Source of the DNA: Clostridium intestinale DSM 6191
GTDB lineage: Bacteria; Bacillota; Clostridia; Clostridiales; Clostridiaceae
Assembly: GCF_900130055.1 (NCBI RefSeq)
Contig: NZ_FQXU01000004.1
Span: 310,001 to 374,000 of the forward strand
DNA length: 64,000 bases
Direction of reading: 5' to 3'
This document shows, piece by piece, positions 18,741-27,028 of this stretch. Below the pieces are notes generated by a model that ran no database searches, was not told the origin of the DNA, and saw nothing but the letters and a program-made list of their open reading frames with translations. Within the stretch, counting starts at the first letter, position 1. Each line of letters begins with the position of its first letter. A program made the position numbers and the translations under genes.

Positions 18741-19397
18741 ATGTATAAATGTTGTATTTTTGATTTAGATGGTACTTTAGTTGATTCTATAAAGGCAATC
18801 TCCTATACTTCTAATTTAACTTTATCTAAATACGGACTTGCTCCAATCTCTGAGGAAAAATATAAGATTTTTGTTGGAGATGGTTATAAAAAGTTGATTG
18901 AAAGAGCACTTATCTATTCTGGAGATAAAGAGTTAATTAACTATGAAGATGCTCTTAAAACTTATACAGAGTATTTTGAAATTCATTGTATGCATGAGGT
19001 TAAACCCTATGATGGAATCAAGGACATGCTTCATGCCTTAAAAGAAAAAGGGGTAAAGATAGCTGTACTATCAAACAAACCACATGAAAGAACTCTCGAT
19101 AATATATATGGGGTTTTTGGTGAGGATTACTTTGATATGGTATCTGGTGAAAAAGAAGGGGTTAGAAGAAAACCCGATCCAATTGGTGCCATTATTACAG
19201 CTGAATCTTTAGGTATATCCCCTAAAGAATGCTTATACATAGGTGATACCAGTACTGATATGGAAACTGGAATAAAAGCAGGCATGGATACTATTGGGGT
19301 TACTTGGGGATTTAGAACACGTGAAGAGCTTGAAAGTTATTCACCAAAATATGTTATAGATCATCCTAGTGAAATCACAAAAATAGTTTCTCTTTAA
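18741..19397 (+). CDS. HAD-family hydrolase (phosphoglycolate phosphatase-like)
   Basis: 218 residues. The HAD catalytic motif I DLDGTLVDS is at the amino end, followed by motif II VLSNKP, the motif III Lys in RRKPDP and motif IV IGDTSTDMETG. The cap sequence fits subfamily IA (Gph-like). It probably dephosphorylates a small phosphorylated metabolite in the cytoplasm. It starts behind AGGAGG and ends at a terminator shared with the convergent MerR gene. Confidence 0.9.
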   Translation: MYKCCIFDLDGTLVDSIKAISYTSNLTLSKYGLAPISEEKYKIFVGDGYKKLIERALIYSGDKELINYEDALKTYTEYFEIHCMHEVKPYDGIKDMLHALKEKGVKIAVLSNKPHERTLDNIYGVFGEDYFDMVSGEKEGVRRKPDPIGAIITAESLGISPKECLYIGDTSTDMETGIKAGMDTIGVTWGFRTREELESYSPKYVIDHPSEITKIVSL

Positions 19398-19407
19398 ATG
19401 CTTTAAA

Positions 19408-19438
19408 GCCATTGCATCTCTGCAATGGCTCTATTTTA
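19408..19438 (+). terminator. Terminator between convergent HAD and MerR genes
   Basis: A perfect ten-pair stem (19408-19417 with 19422-19431, AGCCATTGCA/TGCAATGGCT) with a TCTC loop, followed by CTATTTTATT. Confidence 0.85.
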
Positions 19439-20203
19439 TTCTTCTAATGCATCTGTATAAATTACGACTGCATCTCTTAAGAATTTTGCAAGACCTGGTT
19501 TATTTTTATCATAATAAGCTGTAAAACGCTCATCATCTACATACATTTGAGCTACACCTGCATGAGCTTCTTTTGAATATCTATTCCATGCAAAGGTAAT
19601 CCATTTACGATGTAGTTTAGCTACCTCTTGAGCTGCCTCTCCCGCTGGATCTCCAGTTTCAAAAGCCTCTTCAAGCTTATCTAATATAGTCTGACCTAAT
19701 TCTTCAAACTCTGTATACTGCTCTTTAGACATATTTTTGAATCTCTTATTAGATTCATTAATTGCATCCTCACCGTATTTTTCTCTTATTTCCTTACCAT
19801 ATTTCTTTTCGTTATCATCAACTAGCTTTTGCTTAAAGCCTTCAAATTTTTCTTTATCTGACATAATGATTCTCCTTTCATCCTTATCAATAGTTTTTTC
19901 AACATTTTTGATAAGTGTTTCTAACTGTTTTCTTTTTTCTAGGAGTTTCTCATGATGTTCTTTCAGTGCCTTGGTTTTATCAAAGTCTTTAGATGTAATG
20001 ATTAACTTTATATTATCTAAACTTACATCCAATTCTCTAAAAAACAATATTTGTTGCAACATATCTACTTCAGCTTCACCATATATACGATATCCTGAAG
20101 AATTAATTCTTGCCGGCTTAAGAATTCCTAATTCATCATAATATCTTAATGTTCTGGTGCTAACACCTGCTAGTTTAGCTAATTTATTCACTGTGTACTC
20201 CAT
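19436..20203 (-). CDS. MerR-family regulator with TipAS antibiotic-recognition domain
   Basis: 255 residues. The amino-terminal MerR helix-turn-helix (VNKLAKLAGVSTRTLRYYDELGIL) leads into a long coiled coil (about 80-115). The TipAS domain follows (about 130-255), marked by KYGEDAINES, MSKEQY and a late AHAGVAQMYVDDERF segment. TipAS domains bind thiopeptides and other drugs. There is a typical MerR promoter with 19-base spacing just upstream, so it is probably autoregulated. No obvious second target gene lies next to it. Confidence 0.92.
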   Translation of the reverse strand: MEYTVNKLAKLAGVSTRTLRYYDELGILKPARINSSGYRIYGEAEVDMLQQILFFRELDVSLDNIKLIITSKDFDKTKALKEHHEKLLEKRKQLETLIKNVEKTIDKDERRIIMSDKEKFEGFKQKLVDDNEKKYGKEIREKYGEDAINESNKRFKNMSKEQYTEFEELGQTILDKLEEAFETGDPAGEAAQEVAKLHRKWITFAWNRYSKEAHAGVAQMYVDDERFTAYYDKNKPGLAKFLRDAVVIYTDALEE

Positions 20204-20224
20204 AAGCTCCCTCCTGACAATTTA

Positions 20225-20255
20225 ACTATACACCTTGACGTTGCGTTAAAGTCAA
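20225..20255 (-). promoter_or_regulatory. MerR-type promoter/operator with 19-base spacer
   Basis: On the minus strand, -35 TTGACT (20250-20255) and -10 TATAGT (20225-20230) are separated by exactly 19 bases containing the dyad CTTTAACG/CGTCAAGG. Over-long spacers of this kind are the hallmark of MerR-activated promoters. Confidence 0.75.
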
Positions 20256-20289
20256 CAGGTTTTTTATAGTTTTTTTATTTATTATTTAA

Positions 20290-21132
20290 CTATTGCTTAT
20301 TTGGTAATATAGACAGTTTTTCTCCTGGCTTAATCTCAATATCTATCCCATAAGCACCTATCCAAACTGATATAGCTGTAGGATTATACACTATTGAGCA
20401 ATCTGCTGAATACTTCAAAGCATCTAAAGCTTTTAAATAATCTATGATTTCAATATTAGTAGCATACCATATAGAGTTATTATTACTAACTAGTTTACTG
20501 AATTCCTCAATTAAATTCCAATTCTCATTTAAGTCAAACTCATAACTATGTCCCCATACATATAATAATTCCATAGACTTATCTTCTGACTCCAAAAAGT
20601 TTTTGGTAATTTCTAAAAATCTAGGATTTGTATGATGACAAGTTGGATGCCATTCTAGAAAAGTATCTGGCAAAGTAAATTTTTCATGTTGCTTTACAGT
20701 TCTTGAATATTCAATTCCACAGCTATCTATTACATCGAGGACTTTTTTATTGTAAGTGCCAAATGGATATGCCATACCCCTTACAGGATACTGAGTTATT
20801 TTTTCTAAGTTTTTTCTATCTTCAAATACTTCATTTAAGATCATTTCTTTTGGAAGTTCTTCTAAATGAGGATGAGTTAAACTATGAACAGCAATCTCAT
20901 GGCCTTTGTACAGCCTCTCAATTTCATCAATATTTATTCTACTTATAGTCTTTCCATTTTGGGTCCAATAATTATCCTCACTTTGTATAGCAGAATTAAG
21001 ATTAAAAGTTGCCTTCAAGTAATATTTATTGAAAATACTTACAAGTTTTTTATCTTGAATTACCCCATCATCGTAGCTAAGAGTTAATGCTTTTCTCTTT
21101 CCACCTGGAAAAAGGTTTATAACAGTACTCAT
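20290..21132 (-). CDS. Polysaccharide deacetylase family protein (no signal peptide)
   Basis: 280 residues with a NodB-like fold: LSYDDGV (usual TFDDG changed to SYDDG), HSLTHPHLEE with the metal histidines, and AYPFGTY. There is no signal peptide or membrane span, so it should act in the cytoplasm, unlike the gene at 17452. Its start overlaps the stop of the methyltransferase gene (ATGA), so the two are co-translated. The substrate is unknown. Confidence 0.87.
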   Translation of the reverse strand: MSTVINLFPGGKRKALTLSYDDGVIQDKKLVSIFNKYYLKATFNLNSAIQSEDNYWTQNGKTISRINIDEIERLYKGHEIAVHSLTHPHLEELPKEMILNEVFEDRKNLEKITQYPVRGMAYPFGTYNKKVLDVIDSCGIEYSRTVKQHEKFTLPDTFLEWHPTCHHTNPRFLEITKNFLESEDKSMELLYVWGHSYEFDLNENWNLIEEFSKLVSNNNSIWYATNIEIIDYLKALDALKYSADCSIVYNPTAISVWIGAYGIDIEIKPGEKLSILPNKQ

Positions 21133-21749
21133 TCAATCACTTCTTTCTTTACTATATAATCTATATAAGCTTGTTTTATCATTTCTCCTTCATATAACCT
21201 TTCAATAACTCTATCTTCTTTATAAAGGATTGTCATGTCTTTAAAATGGCTTTCACCTTCATTAACTTCATAATAGGTATGAATAACCTCTTCTCCTCTT
21301 TCTATCTGAAGAAATTCATTTTTCCCAAGTTCTTTCCCATCTCCATACCATTCATCATTTATAGAGAGAAAATTTAAACAACATAACCCACCAGGCTTTA
21401 GAACTCTCTTAATTTCATTTATGGATGTTTCTATATCCTTTTTTGTCATATGAAAAATAGAATTATAAGAATAGATAAAGCTTAAGGATTCATCCTCAAA
21501 AGGCAGGCTTCTCATATCTCCTTTTGAGATATTTAAATTAATTCCATGTTGCTTAGAAAACTCATTAGACTTATGTAATTGATCATCGCTTATTTCTAAT
21601 CCATAAGTTTTATAACCATGTTGCAAAAATAATGAAAGTGGTGGTAAGTCTCCTCCTGCTCCGCAGTCCAATACCTCTTTATCTAGATCACTTTCATTAC
21701 AATAACTTAAAAACCTATATAATTGTGGTTGCTTCAATATTACCTTCAT
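21129..21749 (-). CDS. SAM-dependent methyltransferase
   Basis: 206 residues with a class I Rossmann methyltransferase core: motif I LDCGAGGDLPPL, post-I GLEISDDQL, GDMRSLPFEDESL and KRVLKPGGLCCLN. The start ATG follows GGGGGAG. It is coupled to the downstream deacetylase by a four-base overlap. The substrate is unknown. Confidence 0.9.
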   Translation of the reverse strand: MKVILKQPQLYRFLSYCNESDLDKEVLDCGAGGDLPPLSLFLQHGYKTYGLEISDDQLHKSNEFSKQHGINLNISKGDMRSLPFEDESLSFIYSYNSIFHMTKKDIETSINEIKRVLKPGGLCCLNFLSINDEWYGDGKELGKNEFLQIERGEEVIHTYYEVNEGESHFKDMTILYKEDRVIERLYEGEMIKQAYIDYIVKKEVIE

Positions 21750-21838
21750 TTTTCTCCCCCTATCAATAACAAGTTTTTTCTAAATATTTCTATACATTAA
21801 TATTATCACTAAATCAGAGCTTTTCAATAAATTACAAA

Positions 21839-21886
21839 ACAAAAAGCCAAGTACCTAGGCTAATCCTAAATACAAGGCTCTTTTTA
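21839..21886 (-). terminator. Terminator after the cupin gene, CCTAGG family
   Basis: A long stem with internal loops (outer AGCC/GGCT, inner TAGG/CCTA) followed by TTTTTGTTTT on the minus strand. It shares sequence and internal-loop layout with the terminator at 24423-24463. Confidence 0.7.
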
Positions 21887-21915
21887 TTATTATATTTAAT
21901 TCCTATTAAATGTTT

Positions 21916-22344
21916 CTAAATCTCTGTAATTTTTTCATAAAATGAATCTTGTTTTATTATTTCTTGTTTTGTTTTTGAGAATTCTATTCCATATCCCTCT
22001 TCTATAGTCTCAACAGCATGAGTATATCCAGTTTCAATACAGACTATATCTCCCCCCTGTATTTCAAAAGTATGCACTTCTGCTTCTGAATCTTCTGCTT
22101 TCTTTATATAAACCTTTAGTCTTCCTTTACAGACATATAGATACTCAATCTTTTCTTTGTGATAATGATTGCCTCTCGGCTCTTTACCTTTTATAAAATC
22201 ACAGTAAGCTAAAAAATTTATATCATCTGCAGGTAAAATTGCAAGTTCACCTTTTTCTGTCATAATTCTTCCGTATTTATCTTCATCATTTAGTCTTTTG
22301 TTATATGTAGCTAACTTAATAATTTTAAATCCTTGTGACTCCAT
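21916..22344 (-). CDS. Cupin-domain protein (FdtA/WxcM-like)
   Basis: About 142 residues forming a single cupin barrel: motif 1 RGNHYHKEKIEYLYVCKG with metal-type histidines, and motif 2 GDIVCIETGYTHAVE. The segment PRGNHYHKEKIE resembles sugar 3,4-ketoisomerases of the FdtA/WxcM group, but no other sugar-nucleotide genes lie nearby. Three in-frame ATGs (22353, 22350, 22344) sit beside one GAGGA. ATG 22344 (MESQGFKI) gives ten-base spacing and is taken as the start, with 22350 equally possible. A terminator-like hairpin lies upstream. Confidence 0.8.
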   Translation of the reverse strand: MESQGFKIIKLATYNKRLNDEDKYGRIMTEKGELAILPADDINFLAYCDFIKGKEPRGNHYHKEKIEYLYVCKGRLKVYIKKAEDSEAEVHTFEIQGGDIVCIETGYTHAVETIEEGYGIEFSKTKQEIIKQDSFYEKITEI

Positions 22345-22367
22345 TATCATCATTCCTCATTTTTCTT

Positions 22368-22420
22368 AATAAAAAAAGTCCTCACACCAAGCACCTTTGC
22401 AAAGCATGGGACCTTATAAT
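22368..22420 (-). terminator. Leader hairpin with T-run upstream of the cupin gene
   Basis: On the minus strand AAGGTCC near 22416 pairs with GGACTTT near 22375 around an inner TTTGCAAA palindrome, followed by seven T. No gene lies immediately upstream on this strand, so it may be a transcription attenuator for the cupin gene. Confidence 0.5.
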
Positions 22421-22551
22421 TAACAAGTCAATCTTTTCCTCACTTTTCCTATAATAGACCTTTTTTGTGAAATTTGCAACATATTTTTCACATAAATTAT
22501 ATAAATATTATTATGCTGCAAATTACTTCTTATAAAAACCTGTTATAATTA

Positions 22552-22566
22552 TGATATTAATTATCA
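22552..22566. promoter_or_regulatory. Fur-box-like dyad before the GNAT gene
   Basis: TGATATTAATTATCA matches the Fur box TGATAATNATTATCA at all fixed positions but one. It lies just downstream of a TATAAT at 22544-22549, where a repressor would block transcription, and 25 bases before the start codon. Confidence 0.5.
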
Positions 22567-22590
22567 TATTATGCTAAAGGAGGCCCAACA

Positions 22591-23133
22591 ATGAATTCAA
22601 TTTTATTTCATACACTAAAAGGTCTTAACATATCATTTAAACCAATAAGTTTAGATGATATTCAAGATATCCATAACTTTTTATCAGATAAGGAAGTTAA
22701 AAAATTTATAGGTTGGAATTTAATGAAGAACTTAGATGACACCAGAGAACATATTAAAGAAATGATGAAAGAAGAATTATCTGGCGACTATTTGTATGCC
22801 TCTATTGTTTTAAATACAACTAAAGAGATTATAGGGACAGCTATGTTATTTGATTTTAATAAAGCAACAAAAAGTGCAGAACTAGGATATGTTCTTAGTA
22901 GAAACCACTGGGGCAGAGGTTATGGGAATGAAACTGTTTCTTTAATTACAGATTTTGCTTTTAAATCTCTTAAGCTTAATAAACTTAATGCCAGAGTAAC
23001 TGATGCTAACATTGCATCTAGTAAGATACTGAGAAAAAATGGATATGAATTAGAAAAAATACAAAAAGATGCAAACCTTATTGACGGAATATACTTTGAT
23101 TTATTGTACTTTAATAAAATTAACTATAACTAA
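22591..23133 (+). CDS. GNAT-family N-acetyltransferase (RimJ/RimL-like)
   Basis: 180 residues. The GNAT fold shows motif A (ELGYVLSRNHWGRGYGNET, acetyl-CoA loop RGYGNE) and the following block LNARVTDANIASSKILRKNGYE, typical of the RimJ/RimL group. It acetylates an amino group on a protein or small molecule; the substrate is unknown. The ATG follows AAAGGAGGCCCAACA. A Fur-like dyad overlaps the promoter. Confidence 0.9.
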   Translation: MNSILFHTLKGLNISFKPISLDDIQDIHNFLSDKEVKKFIGWNLMKNLDDTREHIKEMMKEELSGDYLYASIVLNTTKEIIGTAMLFDFNKATKSAELGYVLSRNHWGRGYGNETVSLITDFAFKSLKLNKLNARVTDANIASSKILRKNGYELEKIQKDANLIDGIYFDLLYFNKINYN

Positions 23134-23188
23134 CGAATATTTTTGACTTTCTAGATGTACTTTTTTGTAACAATATGGCTAATTGCAT

Positions 23189-23284
23189 ACATATAATATA
23201 TTAACTATTATAGTTTTAATTCAGTCATAGAAGTTAACTCCTTTCATTGGTAAATTAGCTCCATTAATTTGGAGCTTTTTATTT
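23189..23284 (+). ncRNA. Candidate short transcript, first of two tandem units
   Basis: ACATATAATATATTAAC at 23189-23205 contains a TATAAT -10 box. About 60 bases later comes an intrinsic terminator (AGCTCCA 23257-23263 with TGGAGCT 23270-23276, then a T-run). No reading frame of useful size fits between. The same promoter-like block and a matching terminator recur at 23516-23632. Confidence 0.35.
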
Positions 23285-23443
23285 TATTACTTAAGAAATT
23301 TTAATAGTTTTAATAGCAAAACATAATATTTTAAATTTCAATGTTCTTAAAAACTATTTTAGTGTCCTAATTATTGATTAAGCTATGATTATTTAATATA
23401 CTTAAGTTGAAATTTTTTTATAAGAAACACCAATTTCCCCATT

Positions 23444-23476
23444 GAAGGCAGAAAGATATTTTCTGTCTTCTTTTTT
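23444..23476 (+). terminator. Orphan terminator in a gene-free stretch
   Basis: Arms 23444-23454 and 23460-23470 (GAAGGCAGAAA/TTTCTGTCTTC, one wobble) followed by TTTTTT. No gene precedes it on the plus strand, which suggests a short non-coding transcript ends here. Confidence 0.7.
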
Positions 23477-23515
23477 ACAATTTGATTATAATTAGTATCA
23501 TTTATACAAATTTCT

Positions 23516-23632
23516 ACATATAATATATTAACACTCAATAACAAATGATTAAGGATTTGAAACTTTTTTCAACTGTCATTTAAAGCTTCCTTTAAACAGA
23601 AAACTAGCCCCATTAAGTTGGGGCTTTTTATC
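23516..23632 (+). ncRNA. Candidate short transcript, second of two tandem units
   Basis: It begins with the same 17 bases as the unit at 23189, including TATAAT at 23519-23524. It holds a perfect seven-pair hairpin (TTTAAAG/CTTTAAA, 23579-23596) and ends in a terminator (AGCCCCA 23606-23612 with TGGGGCT 23619-23625, then T-run). No coding frame is evident, so a small RNA of about 100 bases is the simplest reading. Confidence 0.4.
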
Positions 23633-23729
23633 GTTTTAGCCCCCCTAGTTAGACCATGGCTTCAGAAAAGCTTACAACTATGGAACATATAATAAAAGCA
23701 TCAAAAGGAGGTCGTTAAAAGTTAACACT

Positions 23730-24215
23730 CTATACCTTCTTTATCATCAAACATACCGTAAAAGGTAAGTGTTCATATATTTTTGTTTCTTTTTCGATAA
23801 AACCATATTCTATATACCATTCTTTTAAAACTTTGTTTTCATCTATTATTCCTATTGATATCTCCTTTCCCTCTCTTTTATTTACTTTATAAAGGGCAAA
23901 ATCCAATAAACTTTTCCCTACACCACGATGTCTTTTTTCAGGTAATACAGCTAACCTCTCAATATAATAGATATCTTTACTACTGCTTGACCTCTGAATC
24001 CCTACACATCCAACAGCTTCATTATTTTCATATTTTATATATAATTCCATTCCCTTTTCTATTGATTTCAGTAAATTTTCATATGTTATAAATGCAGGGT
24101 TTGTAGATGCGTTTTTTATTGTTAATCCAAAGTCATCTGCTACAGTTATAAATGAATTTCTAATTATTTCTTGGCATTTCATAATTTCCACATCAGTTTC
24201 AACTTTCTTTATCAT
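23730..24215 (-). CDS. GNAT-family N-acetyltransferase
   Basis: 161 residues with a GNAT core: CVGIQRSSSSKDIYYIERLAV, then acetyl-CoA loop PEKRHRGVGKSLLD and ISIGIIDENKVLKEWYIEYGF. The ATG follows AAGGGGGATTGAC. It stands alone on the minus strand, with no operon partner. The substrate is unknown. Confidence 0.9.
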   Translation of the reverse strand: MIKKVETDVEIMKCQEIIRNSFITVADDFGLTIKNASTNPAFITYENLLKSIEKGMELYIKYENNEAVGCVGIQRSSSSKDIYYIERLAVLPEKRHRGVGKSLLDFALYKVNKREGKEISIGIIDENKVLKEWYIEYGFIEKETKIYEHLPFTVCLMIKKV

Positions 24216-24422
24216 GTCAATCCCCCTTAAATACTTTTCAAATTAAAATCACCCAAAATATTATTGTTCCATTTTGTTTCTCTCAGTCATCGAAATTGCA
24301 TTGTACATCAATTGTAGTATATTCTTTTTCTAATCTATGTTTTTACATTCACCTTTATTTATCTTTTCAAAAATTTACTTAATTATAATTTTACACCTTT
24401 CCCCAATTCCTGTATCGTATTA

Positions 24423-24463
24423 AAAAAGCCCCATACCTAGGTCAATTCCTAAGCACAGGGCCA
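24423..24463 (-). terminator. Terminator after the GGGtGRT gene, CCTAGG family
   Basis: Outer GCCC/GGGC stem, inner TAGG/CCTA pairing, and six T on the minus strand. It shares the inner block TACCTAGGTCAATTCCTAA (one gap) with the terminator at 21839-21886. Confidence 0.7.
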
Positions 24464-24499
24464 ATTTCTAGATTTATTTACGATTAAAGTAAGCTTAAA

Positions 24500-25501
24500 T
24501 TATTTATTTAAAGCTTCTTCTATAGCAACAGCAACTGCAACAGTAGCTCCTACCATTGGGTTGTTACCCATTCCTATAAGACCCATCATTTCAACGTGAG
24601 CTGGAACTGATGAAGATCCTGCAAATTGAGCATCTGAGTGCATTCTTCCCATAGTATCAGTCATACCATAAGAAGCTGGACCAGCTGCCATGTTATCTGG
24701 GTGAAGAGTTCTTCCAGTACCACCACCTGATGCAACTGAGAAGTATTTCTTTCCTAAATCTATCATTTCTTTCTTATATGTTCCTGCAACTGGATGTTGG
24801 AATCTTGTTGGGTTAGTTGAGTTACCAGTTATAGATACGTCAACTCCCTCATTGTGCATTATAGCAACACCTTCTCTTACATCATCTGCACCAAAGCATC
24901 TAACTTTAGCTCTTGGTCCGTTTGAGTAAGCAATTTCGTTAACTATTGCTAATTCTCCAGTGTAATAGTCAAACTTAGTTTGAACATAAGTAAATCCATT
25001 AATTCTTGAGATTATTTGAGCTGCATCTTTTCCAAGACCGTTTAATATAACTCTTAATGGCTCTTTTCTAACTTTGTTAGCTTTTTCAGCTATTTTTATA
25101 GCACCTTCTGCTGCTGCGAATGATTCATGTCCAGCTAGGAAAGCGAAACATTTAGTTTCTTCACTTAAAAGCATAGCTCCTAAGTTACCATGTCCTAAAC
25201 CAACTTTTCTATCATCTGCAACTGAACCAGGGATACAGAATGCTTGAAGACCTTCTCCTATACAAGTAGAAGCATCAGCAGCTTTTTTAGTTCCTTTTTT
25301 AACAGCGATTGCTGCTCCTAAAACATATGCCCAGCCAGCATTTTCAAATGCTATTGGTTGAGTTTCTTTTGCTATTGTATATGGGTCAAATCCAAGATCT
25401 TGACAAATCTTTCTTGCTTCTTCTAAAGATGCAATACCGTACTTTTCAAGAACTGGAGTTATTTGTCCTATTCTTCTTTCATAACTTTCAAATAATGCCA
25501 T
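24500..25501 (-). CDS. GGGtGRT protein
   Basis: About 333 residues. It carries the sequence SVASGGGTGRTLHPDN that gives this clostridial family its name. The start is ATG 25501 (MALFESYERR), eight bases after AGGAGG. The family is usually encoded, as here, directly downstream of a NifU-like iron-sulfur scaffold protein (gap 26 bases). The function is not established; a role with an iron-sulfur or nucleotide cofactor is inferred only from this pairing. Codon use looks like that of a highly expressed gene. Confidence 0.9.
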   Translation of the reverse strand: MALFESYERRIGQITPVLEKYGIASLEEARKICQDLGFDPYTIAKETQPIAFENAGWAYVLGAAIAVKKGTKKAADASTCIGEGLQAFCIPGSVADDRKVGLGHGNLGAMLLSEETKCFAFLAGHESFAAAEGAIKIAEKANKVRKEPLRVILNGLGKDAAQIISRINGFTYVQTKFDYYTGELAIVNEIAYSNGPRAKVRCFGADDVREGVAIMHNEGVDVSITGNSTNPTRFQHPVAGTYKKEMIDLGKKYFSVASGGGTGRTLHPDNMAAGPASYGMTDTMGRMHSDAQFAGSSSVPAHVEMMGLIGMGNNPMVGATVAVAVAIEEALNK

Positions 25502-25527
25502 TTTAAAATCCTCCTTCAACCACTTTA

Positions 25528-26220
25528 TTATGCATGTCTTGGGTCTATTACTTTAGCAGCTTCATCGAATCTACCATATTGACCTGTTGCTTTTTCTAAA
25601 GCTTCTTGAGCATCTGCTCCTTTAGCGATAGATTCCATCATTTTTCCTAAGTTAACAAACTTGTATCCTATGATTTGATCATCTGCATCTAAAGCAACGT
25701 TAGTTACGTATCCTTCAGCCATTTCTAAGTATCTTGGTCCTTTTGCTAAAGTACCATACATTGTACCAACTTGGCTTCTTAATCCTTTTCCTAAATCTTC
25801 AAGACCTGCTCCTATAGGAAGTCCACCTTCTGAGAAAGCGCTTTGTGATCTTCCGTATACGATTTGAAGGAATAGTTCTCTCATAGCTGTATTAATAGCA
25901 TCACAAACTAAGTCTGTGTTTAATGCTTCTAATATAGTTTTTCCAGGTAATATTTCAGATGCCATTGCAGCTGAGTGAGTCATACCTGAACATCCTATTG
26001 TTTCAACTAAAGCTTCTTGAATAATTCCATCCTTAACGTTTAATGTTAATTTACAAGCTCCTTGTTGTGGTGCACACCAGCCTACTCCGTGAGTTAATGC
26101 CGATATATCTGTTACTTCTTTAGCTTGTACCCATCTTCCTTCTACAGGAATTGGTGCTGCGCCATGATTTGGGCCTTTGGCAACTACACACATTTCTTCA
26201 ACTTCTTTTGAATACATCAT
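25528..26220 (-). CDS. NifU-like iron-sulfur cluster scaffold protein
   Basis: About 230 residues with NifU/IscU-type features. There are cysteines in HGVGWCAPQQGACKLTLNVKDG and ETIGCSGMTHSA, and a late hydrophobic segment. The start is ATG 26220 (MMYSKEVEEM), eight bases after GGAGGA; the frame upstream has no ribosome site. It is co-transcribed with the GGGtGRT gene. A GC-rich structured leader (26241-26330) precedes it and may control the operon. Confidence 0.85.
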   Translation of the reverse strand: MMYSKEVEEMCVVAKGPNHGAAPIPVEGRWVQAKEVTDISALTHGVGWCAPQQGACKLTLNVKDGIIQEALVETIGCSGMTHSAAMASEILPGKTILEALNTDLVCDAINTAMRELFLQIVYGRSQSAFSEGGLPIGAGLEDLGKGLRSQVGTMYGTLAKGPRYLEMAEGYVTNVALDADDQIIGYKFVNLGKMMESIAKGADAQEALEKATGQYGRFDEAAKVIDPRHA

Positions 26221-26240
26221 TTTTTTACTCCTCCCTAACA

Positions 26241-26330
26241 AACGAATTTATAGCCTATAATTAAAGGTTACTCGAAAGGGCTATTCTTCACACGGGAACT
26301 TTTTAGTCCCGCCGGGTTATTAATTACCTA
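26241..26330 (-). promoter_or_regulatory. Structured GC-rich leader of the NifU-like/GGGtGRT operon
   Basis: On the minus strand a stem CGGGACT/AGTTCCCG (arms 26293-26300 and 26305-26311, AAAA loop, one bulge) is followed by GTGTGAAG. A second possible pairing follows, ATAGCC with GGCTAT (near 26283 and 26255), just before the ribosome site. The base composition differs sharply from the flanks. I do not recognise it as a named riboswitch class. Confidence 0.35.
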
Positions 26331-26539
26331 CATATATTCTATCAAATGAATATGACTCAAACAATATAAATTTTTCAAAATTTAAAAATTCCTCCTGTAA
26401 TCTTATAATAATGCATAAATTTTCTTATATATCCTTTCCTTCGGAAGTACTGAAAAGTGTGTATAATACTATCTTTATAGCTTGAACCCGATATATGTTA
26501 GTGATAAAATAGTAATAATTTGAAAGTGAGGTAATATGA

Positions 26540-27028
26540 ATGAAAAATATAACTAGTATTGTTGTTCAAAAGATGATAGCTTACTTTGAGAAAGATGTTA
26601 GAAGGATAAATCATGCGTTAAAAGTTTATACTTTTAGTAAAACTATTGGGGAGATGGAAGGATTAGATGATAAAACTCAGTTAATACTTGATATATCTTC
26701 AATTTTGCATGATATAGGCATTAAAGAAAGCGAAAGAAAATATAATAGTTCTGCTGGAAACTATCAAGAAATAGAAGGGCCTCCTGTTGCTCAAGAGTTA
26801 CTTAAGGATTTAAATTTAGATGATGATATTCTTAAGAGGATTAGTTATTTAATAGGAAATCATCATAGTTATAACAATATAGATGGCATTGACTTACAAA
26901 TATTGGTTGAGGCAGATTTTTTGGTTAATGCATACGAAGATAACATAAAACCTGAGTCCATAAAAGTATTTAAGGAAAAATATGGACAAACAAAGACCTT
27001 CAAAACATATTTAGATTCTATGTACTAA
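26540..27028 (+). CDS. HD-domain phosphohydrolase
   Basis: 162 residues with HD superfamily motifs: RINHALKVYTFS, ISSILHDIGI (the HD pair), IGNHH and EADFLVN. Such small HD proteins hydrolyse nucleotides or other phosphate esters with a metal. The ATG at 26540 is eight bases after GAGG; the ATG four bases earlier is out of frame. Nothing beside it suggests the substrate. Confidence 0.88.
   Translation: MKNITSIVVQKMIAYFEKDVRRINHALKVYTFSKTIGEMEGLDDKTQLILDISSILHDIGIKESERKYNSSAGNYQEIEGPPVAQELLKDLNLDDDILKRISYLIGNHHSYNNIDGIDLQILVEADFLVNAYEDNIKPESIKVFKEKYGQTKTFKTYLDSMY

Noticed and set aside
23656..23718. Plus-strand 20-codon frame MASEKLTTMEHIIKASKGGR
   Set aside because: No ribosome site, no upstream promoter clear of a terminator, and no family recognised; kept only as a note.
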